Part shown: piece after piece, positions 41,656 through 49,667 of the stretch
Numbering within the stretch: position 1 is the stretch's first letter
How the letters are laid out: every line of letters starts with the position of its first letter
Program-made: the position numbers and the translations under genes
Notes under the pieces: generated by a model
The model's input: the letters and a program-made list of their open reading frames with translations, nothing else
What the model was told of the DNA's origin: nothing
Databases searched by the model: none
NCBI GenBank assembly: GCA_017420755.1
Contig: JAFQOG010000029.1
Coordinates: forward strand, 1-64,000
Direction of reading: 5' to 3'
DNA: 64,000 nucleotides
Source of the DNA: Clostridia bacterium
GTDB taxonomy: Bacteria > Bacillota > Clostridia > Oscillospirales > CAG-272

Positions 41656-41684
41656 TTGCAATTTGCAAAGATATGGTATATAAT
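41656..41684 (+). promoter_or_regulatory. Sigma-A promoter of the mraZ operon
   Basis: TTGCAA (41656-41661), 17 bp, TATAAT (41679-41684). Confidence 0.88.
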
Positions 41685-41693
41685 GAGTACATA

Positions 41694-41731
41694 AAAGTGG
41701 TGAAAAGTGGAGTAATCACGGAGGAAAGTGG
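41694..41731 (+). promoter_or_regulatory. Predicted MraZ operator: three AAAGTGG boxes
   Basis: Identical AAAGTGG boxes at 41694-41700, 41704-41710 and 41725-41731, i.e. spaced 10 and 21 bp (one and two helical turns), directly downstream of the -10. Tandem boxes of this kind are the known MraZ binding sites at mraZ promoters, so autoregulation is likely. Confidence 0.7.
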
Positions 41732-41751
41732 AGCGAAAGGAGGAAAAACCA

Positions 41752-42174
41752 ATGCTTTATGGTACTTATGAGCACACTGTGGATGCAAAAAACAGAATGT
41801 TTGTGCCTGCAAAGTTTAAAGAGGCATTAGGCGCATCCTTCAAAGTAACTTATAATGATTTCAACAAGTGTATTCTTGTTTACTCAAATGAGGAATGGGA
41901 AAAATACGAAAAAAAGATATCAGAGCTTCCTTCATTACAATTCGAGGATTTCATAAGAACCATATATTCAAATACAGTTGATGTACAGCTTGATGCACAG
42001 GGAAGAATAGTAATTCCACAATTTTTAAAGGACAAGGTTGGAATTGAGAAAAATGTTCTTGTAATGGGCTTGGGCAATCGCTTGGAGATTTGGTCACAAA
42101 GCGTATATGCTGAAAAGCAACAATCTGTTGATATGAATAAGATTAAGGAACTTATGATGCAAATCGGATTTTAA
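41752..42174 (+). CDS. mraZ: Transcriptional regulator MraZ
   Basis: A 140-residue protein with two SpoVT-AbrB-type halves: MLYGTYEHTVDAKNRMFVPA (residues 1-20) and SNTVDVQLDAQGRIVIPQFL (about 74-93), each with the DxKxR or DxQGR signature. MraZ binds its own promoter and controls the division and cell-wall cluster. The frame opens at 41728 (GTG), inside the third operator box; AAAGGAGG with 8-nt spacing points to ATG 41752. It leads rsmH and the ftsL-position gene. Confidence 0.95.
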   Translation: MLYGTYEHTVDAKNRMFVPAKFKEALGASFKVTYNDFNKCILVYSNEEWEKYEKKISELPSLQFEDFIRTIYSNTVDVQLDAQGRIVIPQFLKDKVGIEKNVLVMGLGNRLEIWSQSVYAEKQQSVDMNKIKELMMQIGF

Positions 42175-42185
42175 GAGGCTCATAT

Positions 42186-43121
42186 ATGGAATTTTCACAC
42201 TATTCGGTAATGCTAAACGAGTGCATAGAAGCACTTAATATAAAGCCGGACGGAATATATGTTGACTGCACCGCGGGTGGAGGAGGACATTCCGAAGCAA
42301 TCCTAAAAAGACTTGATAGCGGAAGGCTAATTTCCCTTGATCAAGACGACGAAGCAATAGAAACCTGTAAAAACAGATTATCTAAATATGGGGAACGCTC
42401 AATAATTGTGAAAAGCAATTTTTCAGACTTAGAGCGAGTCCTAAATGAATTAGAAATTGTTCATATTGACGGAGTCCTTATGGATCTTGGTGTCTCGTCT
42501 CATCAGCTAGACACTCCGTCGCGTGGGTTCTCGTATAATAGTGACGCAATGCTTGACATGCGAATGAACCCACGCTCTCCTTTCTCTGCATATGATGTTG
42601 TAAACACATATAGTGAAAGCGAGCTTAAAAAAATTATTTACGAGTATGGCGAGGAGAGATTCGCTCCAATAATTGCTCGAAAAATAGTTGAAAAAAGAGA
42701 AGAAAGCCCTATAAAAACAACTCTTGAGCTTGCCTCGATTATAAAAAGCGCAATTCCGGTAGCCGCCGCCAAAAAGGAATCTCAGCATCCTGCAAAAAGA
42801 ACCTTTCAGGCAATAAGAATAGAGGTAAATCATGAGCTTGATGTCATAACTCCCGCAATAGAGGGTGCTGTTTCTAGACTTAATAAAAATGGTAGAATAG
42901 CAATTATGACATTCCATTCATTAGAAGATAGAATAGTAAAAACAAAATTTAATGATTATGCAAGAGGATGCACATGTCCATCAGACTTTCCTGTGTGTGT
43001 TTGTGGCAACAAGGCAACTCTTAAGGTGATCACAAAAAAACCGATTATAGCAAATACAGAAGAATTAAATGAAAATGCACGCTCTAGAAGCGCAAAGCTA
43101 AGAGTGGCGGAAAAAATATAA
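42186..43121 (+). CDS. rsmH: 16S rRNA (cytosine1402-N4)-methyltransferase
   Basis: A 311-residue methyltransferase (MraW). Motifs: HYSVMLNECIEAL, VDCTAGGGGHSEAIL (SAM motif I, about 27-41), DGVLMDLGVSSHQLD, PSRGFSYNSDAMLDMRM, and KRTFQAIRIEVNHELD, ending with FHSLEDRIVK and CTCPSDFPVC. GAGG lies upstream of ATG 42186. Order mraZ-rsmH is the canonical start of the cluster. Confidence 0.97.
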   Translation: MEFSHYSVMLNECIEALNIKPDGIYVDCTAGGGGHSEAILKRLDSGRLISLDQDDEAIETCKNRLSKYGERSIIVKSNFSDLERVLNELEIVHIDGVLMDLGVSSHQLDTPSRGFSYNSDAMLDMRMNPRSPFSAYDVVNTYSESELKKIIYEYGEERFAPIIARKIVEKREESPIKTTLELASIIKSAIPVAAAKKESQHPAKRTFQAIRIEVNHELDVITPAIEGAVSRLNKNGRIAIMTFHSLEDRIVKTKFNDYARGCTCPSDFPVCVCGNKATLKVITKKPIIANTEELNENARSRSAKLRVAEKI

Positions 43122-43143
43122 ATTGAAATGGAGGATGTTTACT

Positions 43144-43461
43144 ATGTACGGTTCAATAAGAAAAAGCTATGGTGCAAAAAGAGCATCCCGCGAAACAGAA
43201 ACAACAGAGCGCAAGGTGTCCTTTTTTGCAAAAAGAAAAAAGAAAAAGACTGCAAAGCCTGGAGAATATGAGGAAACCTCGTATATCAATGTAGAAGCTC
43301 CAACTCAAGAAACAAGAGCAACAAGAGCTAATACAACCCCAACTCAAGAGAAAACTAATAAAAATCAAGTAATCAAAAACGAATTTCCAATCGCATCAGT
43401 AATACTTACTATCGTATTTACCATGATGGTTATGGTACTTGCCTTTGGATTAGGCGGTTGA
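43144..43461 (+). CDS. Unrecognised single-span protein in the ftsL position
   Basis: A 105-residue protein between rsmH and ftsI, the place of ftsL. About 80 polar, very basic and Thr-rich residues (with KRKKKK near 33-38) precede one C-terminal helix (about 82-103, IASVILTIVFTMMVMVLAFG), and the chain ends right there. FtsL has the reverse layout: short cytoplasmic part, helix, then a long extracytoplasmic coiled coil. That coiled coil is absent, and no continuation is seen in any frame because a terminator follows. GGAGG sets ATG 43144; the frame is open from 43123. It may be a shortened FtsL substitute or an unrelated tail-anchored protein. Confidence 0.7.
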   Translation: MYGSIRKSYGAKRASRETETTERKVSFFAKRKKKKTAKPGEYEETSYINVEAPTQETRATRANTTPTQEKTNKNQVIKNEFPIASVILTIVFTMMVMVLAFGLGG

Positions 43462-43465
43462 TTTA

Positions 43466-43498
43466 TATGCCCATGCATTAAGCTTGGGCATATTTTTT
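43466..43498 (+). terminator. Terminator 1 after the ftsL-position gene
   Basis: Stem TATGCCCA / TGGGCATA (43466-43473 and 43485-43492) followed by six T. Confidence 0.88.
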
Positions 43499-43520
43499 AT
43501 TATTATATAATAATGAAAGA

Positions 43521-43557
43521 AAAATAGCACGCAAAACATTGTGTGCTATTTTTTTGT
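43521..43557 (+). terminator. Terminator 2 after the ftsL-position gene
   Basis: Stem AAAATAGCACGC / GTGTGCTATTTT (43521-43532 and 43541-43552, one G-T pair), then more T. A second terminator in tandem splits the division cluster into two transcription units. Confidence 0.85.
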
Positions 43558-43566
43558 GTAATAGTT

Positions 43567-43595
43567 TTGATAAAAATTAATATATTTATTATACA
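43567..43595 (+). promoter_or_regulatory. Promoter of the ftsI-murG operon
   Basis: TTGATA (43567-43572), 17 bp, TATACA (43590-43595). Confidence 0.7.
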
Positions 43596-43624
43596 CAAAG
43601 AAAAAAGGAGCGCCTAACGCCTAA

Positions 43625-45862
43625 ATGGAAAAAAGCAAAATTTCGTCAAAAACAGTAAAAAGAAGCATATTTATATTAGCCATATTCTTAGTGGTTGGCC
43701 TTTTGGTGATTATAAAGCTATTTAAGCTACAAATTTTAGGTTATGAGAGCTTTCAAAAAAGCGTAATAGATCAGCTAACGGTGCAAACAAATGTAAATCC
43801 TTCAAGAGGCACAATATATGATACAAACGGAAACATTCTGGCAACAAATAAAACGGTTTGGGTTCTGTATATATGTCCTAAAAACATCGAAAATCCCTCT
43901 CTTATTGCAAGCGGACTATCTCAAATAACTGGAATTAGTGAGGAAAAAATCCTAGAAAAAGCAAAGAAAAAGGGCTATAAATATCAAATATTACATAACT
44001 CGCTTGATAAAACGATTGCTGATAAAATAAGAAAATTTATTGATGAAAACTCATTAAGTGAGCAAATAAAATTAAATTCTAGTGCGAAAAGATACTATCC
44101 ATATCAGGACCTGGCGTCTCATGCCCTTGGATTTGTAAATGCCGATGGAGTGGGGATTTATGGTCTTGAAAAGGTCTATAATAATATCTTAGAGGGTACA
44201 AATGGTCGATATATTACCGCACAAAACGCTCAAAGTGGGGATATGCCTTTTCAATACGAGGAATACATCGAGGACGAAAATAATTATAATTTAGTATCTA
44301 CAATAGATATGTATATTCAATATCAGCTTGAGAGTGTGCTTGAAAATGCATCCGTTGAGGCTGGCGCACAAAATAGAGCCACAGGTATTGTGATTAACCC
44401 CAAAAATGGTGAAATTTATGCAATGGCTACATATCCGTCATTTGATTTAAACAATCCCTATGAGCTTGACGAGCTCTCAAAGGAAAGGCTTGCCGAATAC
44501 AAGGGCGATAGCGTTGCCTATAACAAGGAATATCTAAATTCGCTTTTTTCAATGTGGAAAAACAAGGCGGTAAGCGAGCTATATGAGCCGGGATCTACTT
44601 TTAAAATAGTAACAACATCGGTTGCGTTACAGGAAAATTCGGCTAGTCTGCTTTCAAGATTTAACTGCACAGGCTCTCTTAAAATTGATGGATATTATAG
44701 AGCTATTAGCTGTCATAAAAGAAAGGGACACGGAAATATAAATTTCGCCGAGGCGCTCCAGCAATCGTGTAATCCATCTATGATGACCTTAGCTATGAGA
44801 ATAGGAAGGGATAAATTTTATTCTTATTTTAAAGCGTTTGGTTATGCTAGTAGAACAGGAATAGATTTGCCATCAGAAAGCTATGGTTATTATCACTCAT
44901 ATGACGATTTTTCAAATGTTTCACTTGCGGTATATTCATTTGGTCAAACCTTTAAAACAACCGCAATTCAACAGCTTTGTGCTGTTTCTTGCGTAGCAAA
45001 TGGTGGATATCAGGTAACTCCTCATCTTCTAAAGCAAATTATAGATGACGAGGGAAACATTATATACGAATATGAAGAAAAGAAAAAAGAGCAAATAATA
45101 GATTCTAATATATGTAGCACGATTTCTCAAATTTTAAAGGAAGGCGTAGATGGTGCGGGTGGAGCAAAAAACGCATATGTAGCAGGATATAGCGTCGCTG
45201 CAAAAACAGGAACATCTGAAAAGAAGGATAAATACGACGAAAATGGAAATACATCTTATAGAGTTTCATCATGTGTTGCTTACGCTCCATCTGAGGACGC
45301 TCAGGTTGCAGTTATTATAATTGTAGATGAGCCAAGCGTAGGAAGCGCATACGGAAGCGTAGTAGCAGCGCCATATGTATCTCAGCTATTAGAGCTGATT
45401 TTGCCATATATGGGTGTTGAGGCTCAATATTCAGAGCTTGATGTAGAGCATACACAAGTAAAAGTAGAGGATTATTGCAACCTTAGTGTTGAAGATGCTA
45501 TAAATAGATTAAAGGACGATTGTATTAGCTACGAAATCATAGGAGATGGAAGTACAGTTATTTCTCAAATTCCCAAAAAGAATAGCGAAATTTATAAAAA
45601 AACAGGAAAAATTATTTTATATACAACAAACACCAATTTTCCCTCTTCTACAACGATTGTTCCAGACTTGACTAATAAAACACCAGAGCAGGCAAACAAG
45701 GAGCTTTTAGACGCAAAGCTAAATATAAAAATCAATGGTGCAATGAATTTTTCAGTCGGTCAAGGCGCTAAGGTTGTATCGCAATCTCATTTACCGGGAA
45801 CTGTCTTACCATGTGGAGAGGTGGTAACCATAACTATAATATTTACAGATGATAAGGATTGA
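43625..45862 (+). CDS. ftsI: Penicillin-binding protein 2 (FtsI/SpoVD type) with PASTA domains
   Basis: A 745-residue class B transpeptidase. One N-terminal helix (about 12-34) is followed by the PBP dimerisation domain (PSRGTIYDTNGNILATN) and the transpeptidase domain with Ser324 in EPGSTFK, SCN (381-383) and KTG (527-529). Two C-terminal PASTA-like repeats (about 612-668 and 678-741) favour the SpoVD/PASTA group. It may serve septal division, spore cortex, or both, since no second ftsI is in the window. The AAAGGAG lies 14 nt before ATG 43625, unusually far, and an in-frame stop just before the ATG rules out an earlier start. Confidence 0.93.
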   Translation: MEKSKISSKTVKRSIFILAIFLVVGLLVIIKLFKLQILGYESFQKSVIDQLTVQTNVNPSRGTIYDTNGNILATNKTVWVLYICPKNIENPSLIASGLSQITGISEEKILEKAKKKGYKYQILHNSLDKTIADKIRKFIDENSLSEQIKLNSSAKRYYPYQDLASHALGFVNADGVGIYGLEKVYNNILEGTNGRYITAQNAQSGDMPFQYEEYIEDENNYNLVSTIDMYIQYQLESVLENASVEAGAQNRATGIVINPKNGEIYAMATYPSFDLNNPYELDELSKERLAEYKGDSVAYNKEYLNSLFSMWKNKAVSELYEPGSTFKIVTTSVALQENSASLLSRFNCTGSLKIDGYYRAISCHKRKGHGNINFAEALQQSCNPSMMTLAMRIGRDKFYSYFKAFGYASRTGIDLPSESYGYYHSYDDFSNVSLAVYSFGQTFKTTAIQQLCAVSCVANGGYQVTPHLLKQIIDDEGNIIYEYEEKKKEQIIDSNICSTISQILKEGVDGAGGAKNAYVAGYSVAAKTGTSEKKDKYDENGNTSYRVSSCVAYAPSEDAQVAVIIIVDEPSVGSAYGSVVAAPYVSQLLELILPYMGVEAQYSELDVEHTQVKVEDYCNLSVEDAINRLKDDCISYEIIGDGSTVISQIPKKNSEIYKKTGKIILYTTNTNFPSSTTIVPDLTNKTPEQANKELLDAKLNIKINGAMNFSVGQGAKVVSQSHLPGTVLPCGEVVTITIIFTDDKD

Positions 45863-45864
45863 AT

Positions 45865-47352
45865 ATGAAGCTTTTAGATTTACTGGAGGGTGTTGAAATA
45901 TTGGCTTGCAAGGTCGATTTGAAATGTGATGTGGGAGAGCCTTGCTCCGATTCGAGAAAAATAGCATCAAACGGAGTCTTTATAGCCATAATAGGCGAAA
46001 AAAGAAACGGAAACGATTACATATATCAAGTGCTAGAGCGTGGTGGAAAATGCGTAATAACAGACTCGTACGAGGCTTATAGTGCGAACCCTAACACGAT
46101 ACTTGTAAGAAACACGCGCTTAGCAGAGGCTCATGTGTGGAATAACTATTACGGAAGGCCTACAAGGGACATTTCCATTGTCGCAATAACCGGTACTAAC
46201 GGTAAAACCTCTTGTGCATACTATATTTATAATATTCTCAAAGCCTCAAATAAGAAAAGAGGCTTAATTTCGACCATAGAATGCCTTATAAATGATGAGC
46301 CATATCAAATAAATGGTGGTAGTGGAGTCATAGATATTAGTGCGTCAATGACAACACCAGATCCGGAAATTTTGTATTCGATTTTTAATGAAATGAGGAA
46401 AAATGGCGTTCAGTATATCGTAATGGAGGCATCCTCTCATGCGTTAGAGCAGTTTAAGCTCGCTCCATTAAAAATTGAAGTGGGCGTTTTTACCAATTTG
46501 TCTTGTGAGCATTTGGATTTCCATAAAAATATGGATGAGTATTATAAGGCTAAAAAAAGATTGTTTGAAATTACAGAAAACGCAATAATAAATATAGATG
46601 ACCATTATGGTAAAAGACTTTGTGAGGAAATAAATATAAATAAAATTACCTGTTCGCTTAATAGCGCCAATTATGTTGCACACGATATAAGCATTCTCGA
46701 TAGTGGATGTAGCTACAAGTTAACAAGAGATGAGCTTACACTAAGCATATCAAGTAAAACAGGTGGAGCTTTTTCGGTATATAATACGATGCTTTCTGCA
46801 ATTACTGCACTAAGTTTAGGAATAGATAAGAGAAAAATCGAAGAGGGAATTTTGAGCACAAGCTACATTAAGGGAAGACTAGAACGGGTGGGTAACGAAA
46901 GAATATTTATTGACTATGCACACACTCCAAATGCAATAGAAAACGCATTGCTTACAATAAGGCAAGCAATGCCTAAGGGACGCTTAATTGCGTTGTTTGG
47001 ATGCGGTGGTGACAGGGATAAGAGTAAAAGGCCCAAAATGGCGAAAATAGCCTCTAGCATAGCTGATATGATAATAATAACAGCAGACAATTCGAGAAAT
47101 GAAAGCCTAATAGATATTATTGCAGATATAATGAAAGGAATACCGAAGGAAAAGAGCTTTGCTGTAATTCCCAAAAGAGAGGATGCTATTAAATTTGGAC
47201 TTAGAGAAATGCAAGGAGATGATATTTTAGTCTTGCTAGGAAAGGGACACGAGGAATATGAAATTGACGACAAGGGAAAGCATTATTTTAGCGAAAGAAA
47301 AATAATCGAAGAGGCATTAAGGCATGATAAGAACAAGGGCGTACAGAGCTAG
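45865..47352 (+). CDS. murE: UDP-MurNAc-tripeptide ligase
   Basis: Adds the third residue of the peptidoglycan stem peptide. The 495-residue Mur ligase has the ATP loop TGTNGKTSCAYY (about 109-120), EASSHALEQ (about 188-196), and the C-terminal domain with DYAHTPNAIENAL and GCGGDRDKSKRP. The substrate-specifying motif, DNPR in meso-DAP enzymes, reads DNSR (about 408-411): the Arg that contacts DAP is kept but the Pro is replaced. Meso-DAP is therefore the likely substrate. AAGGA before ATG 45865 sets the start; an upstream TTG at 45859 is less likely. It overlaps murF by 29 bp. Confidence 0.95.
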   Translation: MKLLDLLEGVEILACKVDLKCDVGEPCSDSRKIASNGVFIAIIGEKRNGNDYIYQVLERGGKCVITDSYEAYSANPNTILVRNTRLAEAHVWNNYYGRPTRDISIVAITGTNGKTSCAYYIYNILKASNKKRGLISTIECLINDEPYQINGGSGVIDISASMTTPDPEILYSIFNEMRKNGVQYIVMEASSHALEQFKLAPLKIEVGVFTNLSCEHLDFHKNMDEYYKAKKRLFEITENAIINIDDHYGKRLCEEININKITCSLNSANYVAHDISILDSGCSYKLTRDELTLSISSKTGGAFSVYNTMLSAITALSLGIDKRKIEEGILSTSYIKGRLERVGNERIFIDYAHTPNAIENALLTIRQAMPKGRLIALFGCGGDRDKSKRPKMAKIASSIADMIIITADNSRNESLIDIIADIMKGIPKEKSFAVIPKREDAIKFGLREMQGDDILVLLGKGHEEYEIDDKGKHYFSERKIIEEALRHDKNKGVQS

Positions 47353-48676
47353 CGAAATTGCGAAAATCGTAGATGGAGAATTAGTTGGTGAGGACACTTT
47401 AATAGATAAAATATCAACTGATACAAGAGAAGAGTGGCTAGATGGCATATGCTTTTTTGCTCTTAGTGGAGATACCTTTAATGGATCAGATTTTATCGAG
47501 CTAGCTGTTAAAAAGGGCGTTAGGCTAATTGTTACTCAAAAAGTCGTTCAATGTAATGCGCCCGTGATATATGTAAAGGACGCGAGAATAGCATTTTTGA
47601 AGCTTGCAGGCGACAACATAGGAAAAACAAAAATAATTGGTGTTACAGGAAGCGTGGGTAAAACAACAGTAAAGGAAATGATAAAAAGTGTATTATCTAA
47701 AAAATATAAGGTGTGTGGAACTCTTGATAATCATAATAATGAAATCGGTGTAGCTCAAGCTTTATTTTCCATAACCGATGAGGATTTCTGTGTTTTGGAA
47801 ATGGGAATGAGAAAAAGAGGAGAAATAGACCTTTTGGCAAGTGTAAGTAAGCCGTTTGTTTCGGTTATAGTGAATGCGGGAAATGCTCATTTAGAAAAAT
47901 TGGGTAGCGAAGAGGAGATATTTAAGGCAAAATGTGAAATATTATCTCATACACAAGAATATTCGATATTGCCATCAGAAAATCGCTTCAAAGAGCTTGA
48001 TTTAGGAGATGTAGCTCCTATTTTTATAGGAGAATCGGGAGATATATTTTTAGAGGATATTTTATTTGAAACTGACGGAATAACATATAGGGCAAGGGAT
48101 AAGCTTTTTAACACGGATTTTACCGTAAAAATCGAGTCACTTTTTGCTCATAATTGCACTAATTCTCTTATCGCATATTGTATTGGAAGATTGTTTGATA
48201 TTCCTCTTGAAAGCATACAAAAAGGAATTTTAGAATTTAAAAATTGTAAAAATCGAGAAAATGTTTTTAAGCTTGATAAAATAACAATAATTGATGATTG
48301 CTATAATTCATCATATAATAGCTTAAAAAGCGCATTAAAGGCTTTAATTCAATATTCACAGCTTGAGCGCAAGCCTTCATATGCAATAATTGGAGATATG
48401 CTTGAAATAGGAGAAAATTCAAAAAAATACCATGAAAAAATTGGAGAATTTGCAAGAAAAATAGGTGTTAAAAAATTATATTGCTATGGTGAGTTTTCTC
48501 GCTATATTTATAAGGGCTTTAAGGGAGGACAAGAATTTTTCTCCAAAGAAAGCTTAATAGACGCATTTCTGTCAGATATTGGTAAAAATGATGGCGTTGT
48601 ACTCGTAAAGGCGAGTAGAGGAATGGAATTCGAGAAAATAATTGAAATTTTGAAAGAGAGAATAAATGAAGGCTGA
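47324..48676 (+). CDS. murF: UDP-MurNAc-tripeptide:D-Ala-D-Ala ligase
   Basis: Adds D-Ala-D-Ala to complete the UDP-MurNAc pentapeptide. The 450-residue protein has the Mur ligase ATP loop GVTGSVGKTTVKEM (about 105-118), NHNNEIGVAQALF, LEMGMRKRGEID, and the C-terminal IIDDCYNSSYNSLKSALK block typical of MurF. It starts within murE with a 29-bp overlap and overlaps mraY by 11 bp. Confidence 0.95.
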   Translation: MIRTRAYRASEIAKIVDGELVGEDTLIDKISTDTREEWLDGICFFALSGDTFNGSDFIELAVKKGVRLIVTQKVVQCNAPVIYVKDARIAFLKLAGDNIGKTKIIGVTGSVGKTTVKEMIKSVLSKKYKVCGTLDNHNNEIGVAQALFSITDEDFCVLEMGMRKRGEIDLLASVSKPFVSVIVNAGNAHLEKLGSEEEIFKAKCEILSHTQEYSILPSENRFKELDLGDVAPIFIGESGDIFLEDILFETDGITYRARDKLFNTDFTVKIESLFAHNCTNSLIAYCIGRLFDIPLESIQKGILEFKNCKNRENVFKLDKITIIDDCYNSSYNSLKSALKALIQYSQLERKPSYAIIGDMLEIGENSKKYHEKIGEFARKIGVKKLYCYGEFSRYIYKGFKGGQEFFSKESLIDAFLSDIGKNDGVVLVKASRGMEFEKIIEILKERINEG

Positions 48677-49667
48677 GGGAATGTTTTTAATAATAAGCGT
48701 TGTAATAATGCTAATTACTGCGCTGGGGCTAAAATTTTTGATACCGATTTTAGCATCTAAAAAAATGGGACAAAAAATTCTTGAAATAGGACCAAGATGG
48801 CACAAGAACAAGGAAGGGACTCCTACCATGGGAGGAATTTCGTTTATTTTTGCAACTATAATTGGCTTTGCTTTATTTTTGATTTTCTTTTCTGAGAATG
48901 TTGAAATAAAACAAATGATATGCGCTTTAAATATAATCATATATGCAATTTTAAATGGAATGATAGGAATAATAGATGATTTAGCAAAGCTTAGAAGGGC
49001 GAAAAACGAAGGTCTAACACCGATGGCGAAATTTGCGTTTCAAGCAATTGTAGCGATATTATTTTTGATATCAATGCGTTTTACAATTGGAATAGATACA
49101 ACGCTTTATTTGCCATTTATTGACAAAAGCATAGAATTAGGAGTGTTTTATTACGCACTATCTTTTTTAGCCTTATGCGGAGTAGTGAACAGCGTGAATT
49201 TAACAGATGGAATTGATGGACTTGCGTCATCAATTGCTTTAAGCGTAGGTGTGCTTTTTGCAATAGTAAGCTTTTTAAAAATTGACGATCCCACAATCAC
49301 CTTCTTTAGCGCGGTTCTTGTTGGCTCTGCGCTTGGATTTTTGATATATAATTTCTATCCTGCGAGAGTATTTATGGGAGATACGGGCTCTTTATTTTTA
49401 GGAGCGTTAGTAGTATCTATGTCGTTCTTAATTGACAATGTACTTTTAGTGCTGGTATATGGATTTGTTTTTGTTGGTGAGGCGTTTTCAGTTATTATTC
49501 AAGTGGGATATTTTAAAATTACAAAGGGAAAACGCCTATTTAAAATGGCGCCATTTCATCATCATCTTGAAAAATGTGGATTTAGCGAGATACAAATAGT
49601 AATAATGCTAACATTAATAAACGCACTATTTTGCTCGGTTGCATATTTTGGAATGGGTAATTTATGA
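48666..49667 (+). CDS. mraY: Phospho-MurNAc-pentapeptide transferase
   Basis: Moves phospho-MurNAc-pentapeptide onto undecaprenyl phosphate, giving lipid I at the inner face of the membrane. The 333-residue protein has about ten helices and MraY motifs: GTPTMGGISFI, the IGIIDDLAKL Asp pair, NLTDGIDGLA, FYPARVFMGDTGSLFLGA, and the histidine motif MAPFHHHLEKCGFSE. It overlaps ftsW by 4 bp, so there is no room for murD between them. Confidence 0.96.
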   Translation: MKAEGMFLIISVVIMLITALGLKFLIPILASKKMGQKILEIGPRWHKNKEGTPTMGGISFIFATIIGFALFLIFFSENVEIKQMICALNIIIYAILNGMIGIIDDLAKLRRAKNEGLTPMAKFAFQAIVAILFLISMRFTIGIDTTLYLPFIDKSIELGVFYYALSFLALCGVVNSVNLTDGIDGLASSIALSVGVLFAIVSFLKIDDPTITFFSAVLVGSALGFLIYNFYPARVFMGDTGSLFLGALVVSMSFLIDNVLLVLVYGFVFVGEAFSVIIQVGYFKITKGKRLFKMAPFHHHLEKCGFSEIQIVIMLTLINALFCSVAYFGMGNL

